The notes: a model not told the origin generated them from the letters alone. A stretch of 64,000 bases of DNA from Sphingomonas sp. KRR8 (GCF_023559245.1 NZ_CP097462.1:1116001-1180000); one strand, 5' to 3'; counted from the stretch's first letter, positions 27,424 to 39,387 are shown. Made by a program: numbers and translations.

Positions 27424-28131
27424 ATGGAACGACTCGCCGCTCTCTCGCTTGCGCTCGGTCTTGCCATGGCCGGCTGCGCTCCCCTTCCACCCGCCGCCGC
27501 TGGCCCGGCCCCAGCGCCCGGCATCTACCGCGCGGTCGGGACGGAGCCATTCTGGAGCCTGACCCTTAACGGTCGCGACATGATCTTCACGGAGGCGGCG
27601 AGGCCCGGCCAGCGCATTGTCGTCCCGCAGCCGCGCGTGATCATCGGTTTCGCGGGCGAGATCTACCAGACGCCACGGATGGGCGTGAACATCGTCCACA
27701 CCCAGTGTAGCGACGGGATGAGTGACCGCATTTATCCGGACAAGGTGCAACTCCGCGTCGATGGCCGCTCGTTCGAGGGATGTGGCGGTGATCCGGTTGC
27801 CAGCGAGAGCCGGTTGGAAGGCACCAGCTGGAACGTGCTTGCCGTGAACGGCCGGCGAACCGGCGGCGGCCCGCGCTTCACCCTCAGCTTTAGCCGCGAC
27901 CGGCTGAGCGGCCAGTTCGGCTGCAACCGACTGAACGGCACCTATCAGGCAAGCCCAAGCGGCCTGACCGCTGGCCCCCTGATGTCCACGCGCATGGCCT
28001 GCCCGGACATGCGATTCGAAGATCAGGCCGGCCGCATCCTCGCCCAGCCCGTGACCCTGCGAACCCTGCCCAACCTCGACCTCGAATTGAGCAACAGCGT
28101 CGGATCGATCCGCCTCAGGCGTCAGAGCTGA
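27424..28131 (+). CDS. Lipoprotein with META (HslJ) domain
   Basis: The product is 235 residues. A signal peptide with lipobox LAMAGC points to an outer-membrane or periplasmic lipoprotein. The N-terminal half (about 35-125) resembles a COG3650-type domain with YRAVGTEPFWSLTLNG. The C-terminal META domain has LEGTSWNVLAVNG, FGCNRLNGTY and STRMACPD. META domains occur in HslJ, linked to heat and antibiotic tolerance. The start follows the SpoU gene by nine bases. Confidence 0.88.
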   Translation: MERLAALSLALGLAMAGCAPLPPAAAGPAPAPGIYRAVGTEPFWSLTLNGRDMIFTEAARPGQRIVVPQPRVIIGFAGEIYQTPRMGVNIVHTQCSDGMSDRIYPDKVQLRVDGRSFEGCGGDPVASESRLEGTSWNVLAVNGRRTGGGPRFTLSFSRDRLSGQFGCNRLNGTYQASPSGLTAGPLMSTRMACPDMRFEDQAGRILAQPVTLRTLPNLDLELSNSVGSIRLRRQS

Positions 28132-28134
28132 GGC

Positions 28135-29637
28135 TTACTCCGCCGCTTCGGGCAGGTCGGATGCGGGGCCAGCAAGCTTCGTCAGCGGCCGCGGACTGAC
28201 TTCCAGCATCGGCGCCGCAGCGATCTCCTTGTTGCTGCCCGCACCCAGCGTCTCGAACCGGCGGGCCTGGGTGAACACCTGGCTTTCGAAGCTTCCGACC
28301 ATTTGATTGTAGGCGGCGTTGGCGGTGGCGAGGTTCTTGCCCATGCGACCGACATGCTCGGCCATGGTCGCGAGTCGCGAGTGGAGCTCCTTGCCGAGCG
28401 CCGCGATCTCGCCTGCCTGCTCGCTCAGCTTCTCCTGCCGCCAGACGCTCGCCACCGTTCGGGCGATGGCGACGAGATTGGTCGGGGTCGCCAGCAGGAC
28501 ACGATCCTTGAACGCTTTCTCCCACAACTCGGGATCCTGCTCGAGCGCCGCCGACAGGAAGTGCTCGCCGGGAATGTACATGACGACATAGTCCGCCGCC
28601 TCGCCCCACTGGGTCCAATAGGCCTTGGAGCCGAGCTGCTGCGCGTGCCGGACAATCGACGCGAGGTGGAGGCGGAAGCAGGCGCTGCGCTTCTCATCGT
28701 CCACTTCATCGCAGGCATCGAGATAGGCGTTCAGCGAGCATTTCGCGTCGACGATCAGCTTGCGGCCCTGCGGCAGGTTGACGATCGCGTCCGGACGCTG
28801 CCGCCCGTCGTCGGTCTCGACCGATACTTCCATGTGGAAGTCGATGTTCTCGACCAGGCCCGCCTGCACCAGCACGTTGCGCAGGCTCTGCTCGCCCCAC
28901 CGGCCGCGCTGCTTGGGGCTGGAGGTCAGCGCGGTGACCAGCCGCCGCGCTTCGTCGCGCACCTGCCCCTGCCCCGCGCGCACCAGCTCCACCGCTTCAC
29001 GCAAGCCCGCATACTGGTCGACCCGCTCCTTCTCGACACGGGCGAGCCCTTCTTCATAGCGCTTGAGGGTGGTCTCCACCGGCTGGAGCAGGTGCTGGAG
29101 CTTCGCCTGATGCTCCTTGCTTTCGGTACCCAGGCGCTCGCTCGCCCGCTTGAGGAAAGCGTCGTGCGCGGTTTCGACCGCCTTGCCAGCCAGCTCACCG
29201 AAGCGGGTTTCCAGCTTCGTCTCCAGGTCCTTGATCTGCGCCAGCTGCTTGGAGAAGGCGTCGGCACGCTCGGCCTCGCCGCGTTCGAACGCGGCCTTGG
29301 CGGCGGCAAGCTGCTCCTTCTCCGCCCGAAGGCTGGCAAGTTCGAGCTCCTGAGCGGCGGCCCGTTCGGCCAGCGGAGTCACGCTGGCCAGCTGCTGCCG
29401 TGCCTCATCCCGCTCGCCGGTGACCGCCCGGAGCATCTCCTCGGTCTGAGGCAGTCGCCGCGCCTGATCGCTGACCAGGGCCAGCTCCCGTTCCGCAGTG
29501 ATCCGATGTTCGCGAAGGCCGCTGAGCTCGCCCTGAAGTCCGGCAATCGGCTTCTGGCCCAGCACCCAGCCGAGCGCCACGCCCACCAGCAGCGCCAGGA
29601 TGGCAGCCCCTACGATCACCAGCATTTCCATGCCCAA
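28135..29637 (-). CDS. rmuC: DNA recombination protein RmuC
   Basis: The product is 500 residues. A membrane anchor (about 5-25) is followed by a long coiled coil (about 30-200) with many Glu/Ala/Arg heptads, then the RmuC nuclease-like domain with GRWGEQSLRNVLVQAGL and RKLIVDAKCSLNAYLDA. RmuC limits DNA inversions at repeats in E. coli. The C-terminal tail is family-variable. It is convergent with the META lipoprotein gene, with three bases between the two stop codons. Confidence 0.94.
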   Translation of the reverse strand: MGMEMLVIVGAAILALLVGVALGWVLGQKPIAGLQGELSGLREHRITAERELALVSDQARRLPQTEEMLRAVTGERDEARQQLASVTPLAERAAAQELELASLRAEKEQLAAAKAAFERGEAERADAFSKQLAQIKDLETKLETRFGELAGKAVETAHDAFLKRASERLGTESKEHQAKLQHLLQPVETTLKRYEEGLARVEKERVDQYAGLREAVELVRAGQGQVRDEARRLVTALTSSPKQRGRWGEQSLRNVLVQAGLVENIDFHMEVSVETDDGRQRPDAIVNLPQGRKLIVDAKCSLNAYLDACDEVDDEKRSACFRLHLASIVRHAQQLGSKAYWTQWGEAADYVVMYIPGEHFLSAALEQDPELWEKAFKDRVLLATPTNLVAIARTVASVWRQEKLSEQAGEIAALGKELHSRLATMAEHVGRMGKNLATANAAYNQMVGSFESQVFTQARRFETLGAGSNKEIAAAPMLEVSPRPLTKLAGPASDLPEAAE

Positions 29638-29737
29638 CGCCCCTTAGAACAGAGCAAGAACCCTACGCCGCGGCCGTGGCTTGCTCAAGCGGAACCTTCA
29701 CGTCACTGTGGCGCTTGCCCCAGAAGAAGGAGAACTC

Positions 29738-30127
29738 ATGTCCATTCGCAAGATGATCGGCCTGCATCCGGCCAGCGCGCAGCATCACAACCAGGCGCTC
29801 GGCGACGCGGTGCACCACCTGATGTACTGCGCGAAGATGTGCCTCAGCTGTGCCGACAGCTGCATGGCCGAGCCGATGGACATGACCCAGTGCATCCGCC
29901 TCTGTCTCGACTGCTCCGACATCTGCGAGGCGACTGCCCGGCTGGGCCTGCGGCGGACCGGGGACGACAATCTCATCCTGCGCGAGTTGCTCGAACTGTG
30001 CGCCCGCATGTGCGAGCAGTGTGCCGCCGAATGCGAGCGTCACGACCATGAGCATTGCAAGCTCTGCGCTCAGATCTGCCGTGAATGCGCCGCCGACTGC
30101 CGCAATGCGGCGCAGTCGCTCGCCTGA
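29738..30127 (+). CDS. Cys-rich four-helix copper-binding protein (DUF326/Csp-like)
   Basis: The product is 129 residues with about 17 cysteines in a repeating CxxxC or CxxC pattern: YCAKMCLSCADSC, CIRLCLDCSDIC, CARMCEQCAAEC and CKLCAQICRECAADC. This is the layout of four-helix-bundle copper storage proteins, which hold many Cu(I) ions inside the bundle. A strong ribosome binding site (GGAG) sits before the ATG at 29738. No signal peptide is visible, so it probably acts in the cytoplasm. A frame extension to 29681 is rejected. Confidence 0.9.
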   Translation: MSIRKMIGLHPASAQHHNQALGDAVHHLMYCAKMCLSCADSCMAEPMDMTQCIRLCLDCSDICEATARLGLRRTGDDNLILRELLELCARMCEQCAAECERHDHEHCKLCAQICRECAADCRNAAQSLA

Positions 30128-30130
30128 GGC

Positions 30131-30691
30131 CTAGAGGGCGGCGGCGCCTCGAGTGCCGCGCGCTTTCACGACTTTCTTGACGATCATGTCGCGCTTCAGT
30201 CGCGACAGATAGTCGATGAACAGCACGCCATCGAGGTGATCGACCTCATGCTGGAGGCAGACGGACATGAGGCCGTCGAACTCGCCCTCCTGCTCGCGCC
30301 CCTGCTCATCGAGCCACTGCAGCCGGATCAGGTCCGGCCGTTCGATCTCGGCATATTGCTCGGGGATGGACAGGCAGCCCTCGGTATAGAGCTTGGTCGC
30401 GTCCGAACGGTGCAGGATCTTCGGATTGATGAAGACGTGCGGCCGCCGGACGGGCTTGGGCTCCTCTCCTTCGGCGATTTCCGCGTCCGGGTCAGGATCC
30501 TGCAGGTCGATCACCACCAGGCGGCGCGGAACGGCGACCTGCACGGCGGCAAGCCCGATGCCGGGCGCGTCGTACATGGTTTCGAACATGCTCGCGATCA
30601 GGCCGAGCAGGTCGTCATCGACCCGCTCCACCGGCGCGGAAGGCGCCCGGAGGATGGGATCGGGAATCTCGATGATGGGCAGGAGGGACAT
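30131..30691 (-). CDS. def: Peptide deformylase
   Basis: This enzyme removes the formyl group from nascent proteins. The product is 186 residues. The three motifs are present: GIGLAAVQV, EGCLSIPEQ and HEVDHLDGVLF (metal His pair and catalytic Glu). An acidic insertion (DPDPDAEIAEGEEPKP, about 80-95) between the first and second motifs is longer than in E. coli and is common in this order. It is convergent with the copper-protein gene. Confidence 0.95.
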   Translation of the reverse strand: MSLLPIIEIPDPILRAPSAPVERVDDDLLGLIASMFETMYDAPGIGLAAVQVAVPRRLVVIDLQDPDPDAEIAEGEEPKPVRRPHVFINPKILHRSDATKLYTEGCLSIPEQYAEIERPDLIRLQWLDEQGREQEGEFDGLMSVCLQHEVDHLDGVLFIDYLSRLKRDMIVKKVVKARGTRGAAAL

Positions 30692-30723
30692 GGGGGCGCA
30701 GGTAGAGGCAAGCCGTCAGCGCA

Positions 30724-31320
30724 TCAAGCGACCGGCCGCCGAGCCCTCAGTGCCTGCGCCAGCGTACCCTCGTCCAGATAGTCGAGTTCGCCGCCTACAG
30801 GCAGGCCATGCGCCAGCTGCGTCAGGCGCAGCGGGTACTTCTCGAGCCGCTCGGCCAGGTAATGGGCGGTGGTCTGGCCTTCCAGCGTGGCGTTCATGGC
30901 GAGCACCACCTCGTCGACCCCGCCCCCGGAAACCCGGCGGATCAGCCCTTCGATCGCCAGATCCTCCGGTCGAACTCCATCAAGCGCGGACAGTCGGCCG
31001 CCCAGCACGTGGTAGCGCCCCGGAAACAGTCGCGAACGGTCGAGCGCCCACAGGTCCGCCACCTCCTCGACCACGCACAGGCTGGCGGTATCTCGCCGCG
31101 GATCGCGGCAGATGCTGCACGGATCGGCGGTGTCGACATTCCCGCACACCGAGCAGGTGGACAGCCGCTCCGCCACCGTCTGCAGCGCCGCCAGCAGCGG
31201 CATCAGCGCGCCCTCGCGCTTCTTCATCAGGTGCAGGACCGCGCGCCGCGCCGAGCGGGGACCAAGGCCGGGAAGTCGGGCGAGCGCGCCCGCAAGTGCT
31301 TCGATCTCCTGCGATGCCAT
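30724..31320 (-). CDS. recR: Recombination protein RecR
   Basis: RecR works with RecF and RecO in loading RecA at gaps. The product is 198 residues. It has an N-terminal helix-hairpin-helix ([19 protein letters not shown]), the zinc motif [16 protein letters not shown] and a Toprim domain with [14 protein letters not shown] and [19 protein letters not shown]. It lies 32 bases upstream of def on the same strand. Confidence 0.96.
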   Translation of the reverse strand: MASQEIEALAGALARLPGLGPRSARRAVLHLMKKREGALMPLLAALQTVAERLSTCSVCGNVDTADPCSICRDPRRDTASLCVVEEVADLWALDRSRLFPGRYHVLGGRLSALDGVRPEDLAIEGLIRRVSGGGVDEVVLAMNATLEGQTTAHYLAERLEKYPLRLTQLAHGLPVGGELDYLDEGTLAQALRARRPVA

Positions 31321-31367
31321 GCGAAGCGATGTAGGAATTTTGCGGCTGCTAGGCCATAGCGCGGCCC

Positions 31368-32276
31368 ATGCGGGTCATCTTCATGGGATCGCCGGGCTTC
31401 GCGGTACCGACGCTGAACGCGCTGATCGGAGCGGGGCACGAGGTCGTCGCCGTCTATTGCCAGCCGCCGCGGCCGGCGCAGCGCGGCAAGAAGGTGCAGA
31501 AGACGGCCGTCCACGCGCGGGCGGACGAATTGGGACTGGAAGTGCGCACGCCGGCACGCCTGCGCAGCCCTGAGGAGCAGGATGCCTTTGCCGCGCTTCG
31601 GGCGGATGTGGCCGTGGTCGCGGCCTACGGCCTCATCCTGCCGCAACCGATCCTCGACGCGCCCAACCGGGGCTGCATCAACGTCCACGCTTCCCTTTTG
31701 CCCCGCTGGCGAGGCGCCGCTCCGATCCACCGCGCCATCCTGGCGGGTGACGAAGTGACCGGCGTCACCATCATGCAGATGGAAGCGGGGCTCGACACGG
31801 GCCCGATGCTGGCAGTCGCAGAGCTGCCGATCGGCGACCGCAATGCCGGTGACCTCACCGACGACCTCGCGCGGCTTGGCGCCAGCCTGCTGGTCGACGT
31901 GCTGGCCGACCCAGCCAATTTCCCACCCGAGCCGCAGCCCGGCGACGGCGTCACCTACGCCGCCAAGATCGACAAGACCGAGGCGCGGATCGACTGGTCG
32001 AGGCCAGCAGTAGAGATCGAACGGCAGGTGCGGGCCTTCGCACCAGCTCCGGGCGCTTGGTTCGAAGTGAATGGCGAGCGGGTGAAGCTGCTCGCCGCTC
32101 AACTGGCCGATGCCGGCAGCTATGCTCCGGGCGAGGTGCTGGACGACATGCTGACGGTCGCCTGCGGTGAAGGAGCGATTCGGCCCACCCTGGTACAGCG
32201 CGCGGGACGTGGACCGATGCGTCCGGACGAGCTGCTGCGCGGCTTCGCCATTTCGGCAGGCACGCGGCTGGCGTGA
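31368..32276 (+). CDS. fmt: Methionyl-tRNA formyltransferase
   Basis: This enzyme formylates the initiator Met-tRNA, the step that deformylase later reverses. The product is 302 residues. The formyl-transfer motif [20 protein letters not shown] is intact and the start [16 protein letters not shown] is standard. The C-terminal OB-like domain is present. The stop overlaps the truA start as GTGA. It is divergent from recR, with def one gene further on. Confidence 0.96.
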   Translation: MRVIFMGSPGFAVPTLNALIGAGHEVVAVYCQPPRPAQRGKKVQKTAVHARADELGLEVRTPARLRSPEEQDAFAALRADVAVVAAYGLILPQPILDAPNRGCINVHASLLPRWRGAAPIHRAILAGDEVTGVTIMQMEAGLDTGPMLAVAELPIGDRNAGDLTDDLARLGASLLVDVLADPANFPPEPQPGDGVTYAAKIDKTEARIDWSRPAVEIERQVRAFAPAPGAWFEVNGERVKLLAAQLADAGSYAPGEVLDDMLTVACGEGAIRPTLVQRAGRGPMRPDELLRGFAISAGTRLA

Positions 32277-33016
32277 CCCGCTGGAAGCTGATCCTGGAGT
32301 GGGACGGCGCCCCGTTCATGGGCTGGCAGCGCCAGGATCATGGGCCGTCCGTGCAAGCGGCGCTGGAGCGCGCCGCCAAGGCCATGACGGGCGAGCAGGT
32401 CACCGCCCACGCGGCCGGACGGACGGATGCGGGCGTCCATGCCTTGGGGATGGCGGCGCACATCGATGTGGCCAAGGATCTGGCAGCGCATCGCCTCCGC
32501 GAAGGGCTGAACGCCTTGCTGCGGCCGGACCCGGTGGCGGTGCTCGACGCGGAAGCGGTGGCCGGCGACTGGCACGCACGGTTCAGCTGCACTGGGCGGC
32601 GTTACCTTTACCGTATCGCGAACCGCCGCGCGCCGTTGACGCTGGACCGCGGAAAGGCTTGGCGCATCGGATTGCCGCTGGACCTTGCTGCGATGCAGGA
32701 AGCAGCCGCGCACCTCGTCGGCCATCATGATTTCACCACCTTCCGATCGGTGAACTGCCAATCCGACAGCCCGCTCAAAACCTTGGACCGGCTGGACGTT
32801 GAGCGAATCGGCGAGGAGGTGCACGTCCACGCCGCGGCCCGCAGCTTCCTTCATCACCAGGTCCGCTCAATGGTCGGCTGCCTGGCGCTGGTCGGCCAGG
32901 GCCAGTGGACCGCCGATGACATGAAGGCTGCGCTTGAGGCTCGTGACCGCGGAGCGCTCGGGCTGAACGCTCCCGCCGAGGGGCTTTACTTCGTCGAGGC
33001 GGCCTACCCGGCCTAG
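32273..33016 (+). CDS. truA: tRNA pseudouridine(38-40) synthase TruA
   Basis: This enzyme makes pseudouridine in the tRNA anticodon arm. The product is 247 residues. The catalytic aspartate is in [13 protein letters not shown]. Further signatures are [24 protein letters not shown] and [19 protein letters not shown]. The start is GTG at 32273, overlapping the fmt stop. Its own stop TAG shares CTAG with the stop of the convergent decarboxylase gene. Confidence 0.95.
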   Translation: MTRWKLILEWDGAPFMGWQRQDHGPSVQAALERAAKAMTGEQVTAHAAGRTDAGVHALGMAAHIDVAKDLAAHRLREGLNALLRPDPVAVLDAEAVAGDWHARFSCTGRRYLYRIANRRAPLTLDRGKAWRIGLPLDLAAMQEAAAHLVGHHDFTTFRSVNCQSDSPLKTLDRLDVERIGEEVHVHAAARSFLHHQVRSMVGCLALVGQGQWTADDMKAALEARDRGALGLNAPAEGLYFVEAAYPA

Positions 33017-34227
33017 ACCAGCACTTCCCTCGCAGCGGGCATCGACAGGAAGCCTTGCGGGCTCGCTGTCAGACCGTAGGCGCCGGCGCAGAAGATGGCG
33101 ATCAGGTCGCCGACCTCGGCGCGTGGCAGCGTGATTTCGTCCGCGAGGAGGTCCAGCGGGGTGCAGAGGCAGCCGACAACGGTGACCTCCTCCTCCGCCT
33201 CGGCGCCGAACCTGTTGGCGACCGCCACCGGATAGTTGCGGCGCAGCAGCTGGCCGAAGTTGCCGCTGGCGGCGAGCATGTGCTGCAGCCCGCCGTCGGT
33301 GACGAGAAAGGTTCTGCCGCGGCTGACCTTTCGATCGACCACCCGGGTCAGGTAGACGCCCGCCTCTCCCACCAGCCAGCGGCCGAGTTCGATGACGAAG
33401 TTCGTGTCGCGCAGGATGGCGGGGCGTTGGTCGAGCGTTTGCTTTAGTGCCGCGCCTACCGCCACGATGTCGAGCGGCTGGTCGCCCGCGAAATAGGGAA
33501 TTCCGAAGCCGCCGCCGAGATTGACCTCAGGCGGGGTCACACCGACTTCGGCGGCGATCTCGGCCGCGAGTGCCACCGTTGCGCGCTGACCGTCGATGAT
33601 CGCGTCGGCGCTCAATGACTGCGAACCGGCGTAGACATGCAGCCCGCGCCAGTCCCCCCCTTCGTCGATGATCCGGCGGACGAGCGCAGGCACGCGGTCG
33701 TGGTCGACGCCGAACGGGCTGGCGAGCCCGCCCATCTTCATGCCGGAGCCTTTTAGGCCGAAGGGCGGATTCACGCGGACGGCCACGCGCGGGCGGACGC
33801 TGTCGCGCGCCGCAATCCGGCGCAGGCTCGTCCACTCCTCCTCGCTCTCGAGGTTGAACGTCACTGCGGCGGCGAGACCGGCGGACATGTCGGCGCCCGT
33901 CTTGCCCGGCCCGGCGAAGCTGACCGGCCGGTCGCCGGCACCGGCCGCCTGCAGCTTCTGGAGCTCCCCGGCGGAGGCGAGATCGAAACCGTCCACTTCG
34001 CTGCTCATGAAGGCAAGCAGCGGGCCGAACGGGTTGGCCTTGATGGCATAATGCAGCGCGATGCCCGGAAAGGCGGAGCGGAACTGGGCAATGCGGGCGC
34101 GGATCACGGCTCGGTCGTAGACGAACAGCGGCGTTCCACCGCTCTGCGCGGCGAGGTCCTCCGGCGTGTGCGCGGCAAAGCGAAGATCTGCCTGCCATTC
34201 GGGCGGAAGTGGACCCATCGCCTTCAT
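33013..34227 (-). CDS. PLP-dependent decarboxylase, exosortase-A-associated
   Basis: This is a fold-type III PLP decarboxylase of the ornithine/diaminopimelate group. The product is 404 residues. The PLP lysine is in [14 protein letters not shown]. The glycine-rich phosphate loop is [11 protein letters not shown], and the second active-site segment is [10 protein letters not shown]. The family version with FDLASAGEL and GSGMKMGG is found next to exosortase-A polysaccharide loci. The ATG overlaps the ligase stop as ATGA. The substrate is unproven; it presumably yields an amine for the partner carrier-protein system. Confidence 0.88.
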   Translation of the reverse strand: MKAMGPLPPEWQADLRFAAHTPEDLAAQSGGTPLFVYDRAVIRARIAQFRSAFPGIALHYAIKANPFGPLLAFMSSEVDGFDLASAGELQKLQAAGAGDRPVSFAGPGKTGADMSAGLAAAVTFNLESEEEWTSLRRIAARDSVRPRVAVRVNPPFGLKGSGMKMGGLASPFGVDHDRVPALVRRIIDEGGDWRGLHVYAGSQSLSADAIIDGQRATVALAAEIAAEVGVTPPEVNLGGGFGIPYFAGDQPLDIVAVGAALKQTLDQRPAILRDTNFVIELGRWLVGEAGVYLTRVVDRKVSRGRTFLVTDGGLQHMLAASGNFGQLLRRNYPVAVANRFGAEAEEEVTVVGCLCTPLDLLADEITLPRAEVGDLIAIFCAGAYGLTASPQGFLSMPAAREVLV

Positions 34228-35687
34228 GCCGTGAGCTCGGCCTTGAGCACGGCGCGGTCGGTCTTCCCATTGGGTGACAGCGGCAGCGCGTCGCGCCAGA
34301 GGATGCGACTTGGGCGCAGGTAAGGCGGGAGTTCGGCGCTGAACCAGGCGCGAAGGCGCTCGTCAGCGCTCTCCCCCTTCGCCACGGCGACCAGCACGAT
34401 CGCCTGGCCGAGCCGCTCGTCGGGAACGCCGAAGGCGGCGCAGTCCGCGACGACGCCGCTGGCGAGCGCGGCTTCCTCGACCTCGGTCGGGCTGACACGG
34501 TTGCCGCTGACCTTGATCATCGCGTCGTCGCGTCCGCGGATTCGGAGCAGGCCGTCGGCGCCGATCACCGCGCGATCGCCGCTCCATACCTCACCGGCCC
34601 GAAAGCGTTGGGCGGTGCGCTGAGGGTCCTTCCAATAGCCTTGTGCGACCAATGGACCGGAGTGCACCAGTTCACCTTCCTCGTCCGCATCGGCGGGGCT
34701 GCCGTCCGGCCGCACGATGCGCAGTTCGGCAAAGGGAATGGCGGTGCCCACCGCATCCGGGTGCGTGTCGACTTGCGCCGGATCGAGGCTGGCAGAACGG
34801 AAGGCTTCGGTGAGGCCGTACATCAGGTGCAGCCTCGCCTGCGGAAACAGCTCGCGCAAGCGCCGCACCAGCGGCTCGGGCAGGTGCCCGCCTGAATTGG
34901 TGAGGGTGCGCAATGTGACGCCCGCCTCGCCCCACTTTTGCTCGGCAAGCTGCAGCCACAGTGGCGGCACGCCGGCCAGAGTCGTGATGCCCTCCCTTGC
35001 AACGGCCTTCACCACCTCACGCGGTAGAAGATAGTCGAAGGCCACCGCGCACCCGCCCGCGACCCAGGTCGAAAGCAACTGATTTTGCCCATAGTCGAAG
35101 GCCAGCGGCAGCACGCACAAGGTCCGGTTGTCCGCCTGCAGGCCAAGGTAATGCGCGACGCTCACCGCGCCGAGCCACAGGTTGGCATGGCTCAGCATCA
35201 CGCCCTTCGGCCGCCCAGTCGAGCCGGAGGTGTAGAGCAAGGCGGCGAGTTCGTTCGGATCGCGCGATGACGGCGGAAGCGCGTCGCTCCCCTCCTCCCA
35301 ATCCTCCAGCGCCAGTGTTCTCGCGCCGGTCGGACCCAGGCTCTCCAGCCGCGGGCGGTTGGCGATCAGCAGCGCCGCCCCGCTGTCAGCCAGGATATGC
35401 TCGGCCTGGGCACGGCGCAGCACGGGGTTGATCGGCACATGCACAAGGCCCGCGCGCGCGGTCGCAAGCGGCAGGACGCAGGCAAGCATCGTCTTGCCCA
35501 TCCAGCTCGCCACCCGGTCGCCAGCCTGCAATCCCAACGCCTGCAACCGCGCGGCGGTTCGCGCCACCATCACCTCCAGCTCGGAGAAGCTCAGAGAGCG
35601 TCCGTCCGCGACTAGCGCGGGCGAGGCCGGATCACCGCACAGCAGCAGGTGGTCGAGTGGCCGGACGGTGGCGTCAGGAAGTGCCAT
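34224..35687 (-). CDS. Acyl-CoA ligase (AMP-forming), exosortase-A-associated
   Basis: The product is 487 residues of the ANL superfamily. The P-loop is LLYTSGSTGRPKGVMLSH, followed by the MYGLTEAF motif, GDRAVIGADGLLRIRGRDDAMI and the C-terminal lysine in LSPNGKTDRAV. It activates an acyl or aminoacyl group as an adenylate and may load the divergent carrier protein at 35746. It is translationally coupled (ATGA) to the downstream decarboxylase gene. The usual neighbours (exosortase, glycosyltransferases) are not in view. Confidence 0.88.
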   Translation of the reverse strand: MALPDATVRPLDHLLLCGDPASPALVADGRSLSFSELEVMVARTAARLQALGLQAGDRVASWMGKTMLACVLPLATARAGLVHVPINPVLRRAQAEHILADSGAALLIANRPRLESLGPTGARTLALEDWEEGSDALPPSSRDPNELAALLYTSGSTGRPKGVMLSHANLWLGAVSVAHYLGLQADNRTLCVLPLAFDYGQNQLLSTWVAGGCAVAFDYLLPREVVKAVAREGITTLAGVPPLWLQLAEQKWGEAGVTLRTLTNSGGHLPEPLVRRLRELFPQARLHLMYGLTEAFRSASLDPAQVDTHPDAVGTAIPFAELRIVRPDGSPADADEEGELVHSGPLVAQGYWKDPQRTAQRFRAGEVWSGDRAVIGADGLLRIRGRDDAMIKVSGNRVSPTEVEEAALASGVVADCAAFGVPDERLGQAIVLVAVAKGESADERLRAWFSAELPPYLRPSRILWRDALPLSPNGKTDRAVLKAELTA

Positions 35688-35745
35688 GCCCCGCGCTTAG
35701 CCGTTGGCTTGCGGTGCCGCCAAGCTTCCCCTAGGCGGCGCGGCC

Positions 35746-36027
35746 ATGACCGCCCAGCCTGTTCCCGCGTCCTCCGGCGACACCGATCTCGCGCTGCGCG
35801 CGCTGCTCGGCGACGTATTGGGCATTCCTGCCGCGCGGGTGGCCGGGTTCGACGAGGGCACCGAGCTGTTCGGCGCCCTGCCCGAGTTCGACTCGATGGC
35901 GGTGGCCAACCTGCTGACCGGAATCGAGGAGCGGTTCGACGTTACCGTCGAGGACGACGACGTCGAGGCGGAGGACTTCACCACCTACGGTGCCTTGCGG
36001 CGGTTCGTGGAGCGGATGGCTGGCTGA
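35746..36027 (+). CDS. Acyl carrier protein of the exosortase-linked module
   Basis: The product is 93 residues. It is an ACP-like fold with the phosphopantetheine serine in LPEFDSMAVANLLTGIEERFD, where the usual DSL is DSM. It is acidic and unlike AcpP at 19507. It is divergent from the acyl-CoA ligase gene, 58 bases apart, and probably shares the control region. It may carry the acyl or aminoacyl unit made by the ligase and decarboxylase. The ATG at 35746 is chosen over an earlier frame opening at 35704. Confidence 0.85.
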   Translation: MTAQPVPASSGDTDLALRALLGDVLGIPAARVAGFDEGTELFGALPEFDSMAVANLLTGIEERFDVTVEDDDVEAEDFTTYGALRRFVERMAG

Positions 36028-36030
36028 CGG

Positions 36031-37005
36031 CTATTCCGCCGCCAGCGCCTGATATTCCTGCGCCGCCAGATACTTCTCCGCATCCAGCGCCGCCATGCAG
36101 CCCGTTCCGGCGGCCGTGACCGCCTGGCGGTAGATCTTGTCCATCACGTCGCCGCAGGCGAACACGCCGGGCACGCTGGTGCGGGTGGAGCCGACATCGA
36201 CCGCGATATAGCCGTCCTCGTCGAGAGCCAGCTTGCCCTGGAACAGTTCGGTCGCGGGCTTGTGGCCGATGGCGACGAACGCACCGTCGACACTCAACTC
36301 CTGGGCGGCGCCGGTGACCCGGTCCTTGAGCCGCAGCCCGACCAGCGTCTCGGGCTCACCGGCGGCAAGGAACTCCTCGACCTCGGCGTTCCAGATGATC
36401 TTGATATGCGGATTGGCGAACAGCCGGTCCTGCAGGATCTTCTCGGCGCGGAGCGAATCGCGCCGGTGAATCAGCGTCACGTCCTGCGAGTGGTTGGTGA
36501 GGTAGAGCGCTTCCTCGACCGCGGTGTTGCCGCCGCCGATGACGGCCACCTTCTTGCCCCGATAGAAGAAGCCGTCACAGGTCGCGCAGGCGCTCGCGCC
36601 CTTGCCCTTCATATGCTCTTCGGACGGCAGGCCGAGCCACTTGGCCTGCGCCCCGGTCGCGATGACCAGCGTGTCGGCGACATAGGTCGTGCCGCTGTCG
36701 CCCTTGAGCCGGAACGGCGGGCGGCTGAGGTCGACGCTTTCGATGTGGTCCCACACCATGCGTGTGCCGACATGCTCCGCCTGCGCCTGCATCTCCTCCA
36801 TCAGCCAGGGGCCCTGGATGACGTCGCGGAAGCCGGGATAATTCTCGACGTCCGTGGTTGTGGTCAGCTGGCCACCCGGCTGGATGCCCTGGATGACGAT
36901 GGGCTGCAGCCCGGCACGGGCGGCATAGATCGCCGCGGTCAGGCCGGCGGGGCCTGAACCGAGGACGATCATGCGGCTGGAAACAGTGTCGCTCATGCCG
37001 CTCAT
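36031..37005 (-). CDS. trxB: Thioredoxin reductase
   Basis: This flavoenzyme passes electrons from NADPH to thioredoxin. The product is 324 residues. The FAD motif is [20 protein letters not shown]. The redox pair is CATC in [14 protein letters not shown]. The NADPH motif is [15 protein letters not shown], and the C-terminal FAD segment is [17 protein letters not shown]. It is convergent with the carrier-protein gene. Confidence 0.96.
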   Translation of the reverse strand: MSGMSDTVSSRMIVLGSGPAGLTAAIYAARAGLQPIVIQGIQPGGQLTTTTDVENYPGFRDVIQGPWLMEEMQAQAEHVGTRMVWDHIESVDLSRPPFRLKGDSGTTYVADTLVIATGAQAKWLGLPSEEHMKGKGASACATCDGFFYRGKKVAVIGGGNTAVEEALYLTNHSQDVTLIHRRDSLRAEKILQDRLFANPHIKIIWNAEVEEFLAAGEPETLVGLRLKDRVTGAAQELSVDGAFVAIGHKPATELFQGKLALDEDGYIAVDVGSTRTSVPGVFACGDVMDKIYRQAVTAAGTGCMAALDAEKYLAAQEYQALAAE

Positions 37006-37039
37006 TTGGCGGCTGAGAAGCCTGCTGGCAATGCTTGCG

Positions 37040-37189
37040 CTAGACCGTCCGGCGCCCGCGCACGAAGTGCAGCACCAGCACGATGATGCCGATGATCAGC
37101 AGGATGTGGATGAGGCCGCTCGTGACGTGGAACACCAGGAAACCGGCGAGCCACAGGACGATGAGGATGATGGCGATGGTGGCGAGCAT
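37040..37189 (-). CDS. 49-residue membrane protein (lmo0937/DUF5670-like)
   Basis: The product has two membrane helices: [20 protein letters not shown] and then [18 protein letters not shown], with a basic tail RGRRTV. The pattern with HVTSG between the helices matches the small lmo0937-type family, widespread and of unknown function. A strong ribosome binding site AAGGAGG (37204-37198) lies nine bases before the ATG. It is 34 bases upstream of trxB on the same strand. Confidence 0.82.
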   Translation of the reverse strand: MLATIAIILIVLWLAGFLVFHVTSGLIHILLIIGIIVLVLHFVRGRRTV

Positions 37190-37252
37190 GGGACGATCCC
37201 TCCTTGTTGTGGAGGTGAAACCGTCGCCTCGCAGGCCTGTTCCGTGCGCGGC

Positions 37253-38896
<1,644 letters not shown>

Positions 38897-38967
38897 TTAG
38901 GGATTGATGCCGCGTCTAGGCAAGCGACTTCACGCCGCTGCATGCAAATATTGTTGGCCGCGAGCGC

Positions 38968-39387
38968 TTACTGAGCGAGCGGGACCGAACCGTTGCTCGG
39001 CTGAGCAGGCTGCATCGCCGGCGCGCGGCTGCCCGGCGCGGCGTTGTTCGGCGGCGAGGTGTTGGGACCGGCCGGCGGACCCGACAGCGGGGTTCCACCC
39101 GGCTCAAGCGGGCTGATCGGCGCCGCCTGATTCGCGACCGATGCGTCGATCGTCTGGCCGTTGGTACGGGTGCCAGAATAGGCCGCGAGAGCGATGCACA
39201 GGACCACGAACATAGCGCCGAGAATGCCCGTCGCCCGGGTCAGGAAGTCGGCCGCGCCGCGCGCGGTCATCAGTCCCGCCGAACTGCCGCCCACGCCCAG
39301 CCCGCCGCCTTCCGAACGCTGCATCAGGATCACCGTGCACAGGGCCAGTGCAACCAGCGCTTCGAGGATGAGGAGGAAGGTGAACAT
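38968..39387 (-). CDS. secG: Preprotein translocase subunit SecG
   Basis: This is the small subunit of the SecYEG channel. The product is 139 residues. It has two helices (about 1-20 and 53-73) with the loop LMQRSEGGGLGVGGSSAGLM between, the clear family mark. A long Pro/Ala/Gly/Asn tail (about 85-139), probably disordered, is typical of the alphaproteobacterial form. Confidence 0.94.
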   Translation of the reverse strand: MFTFLLILEALVALALCTVILMQRSEGGGLGVGGSSAGLMTARGAADFLTRATGILGAMFVVLCIALAAYSGTRTNGQTIDASVANQAAPISPLEPGGTPLSGPPAGPNTSPPNNAAPGSRAPAMQPAQPSNGSVPLAQ

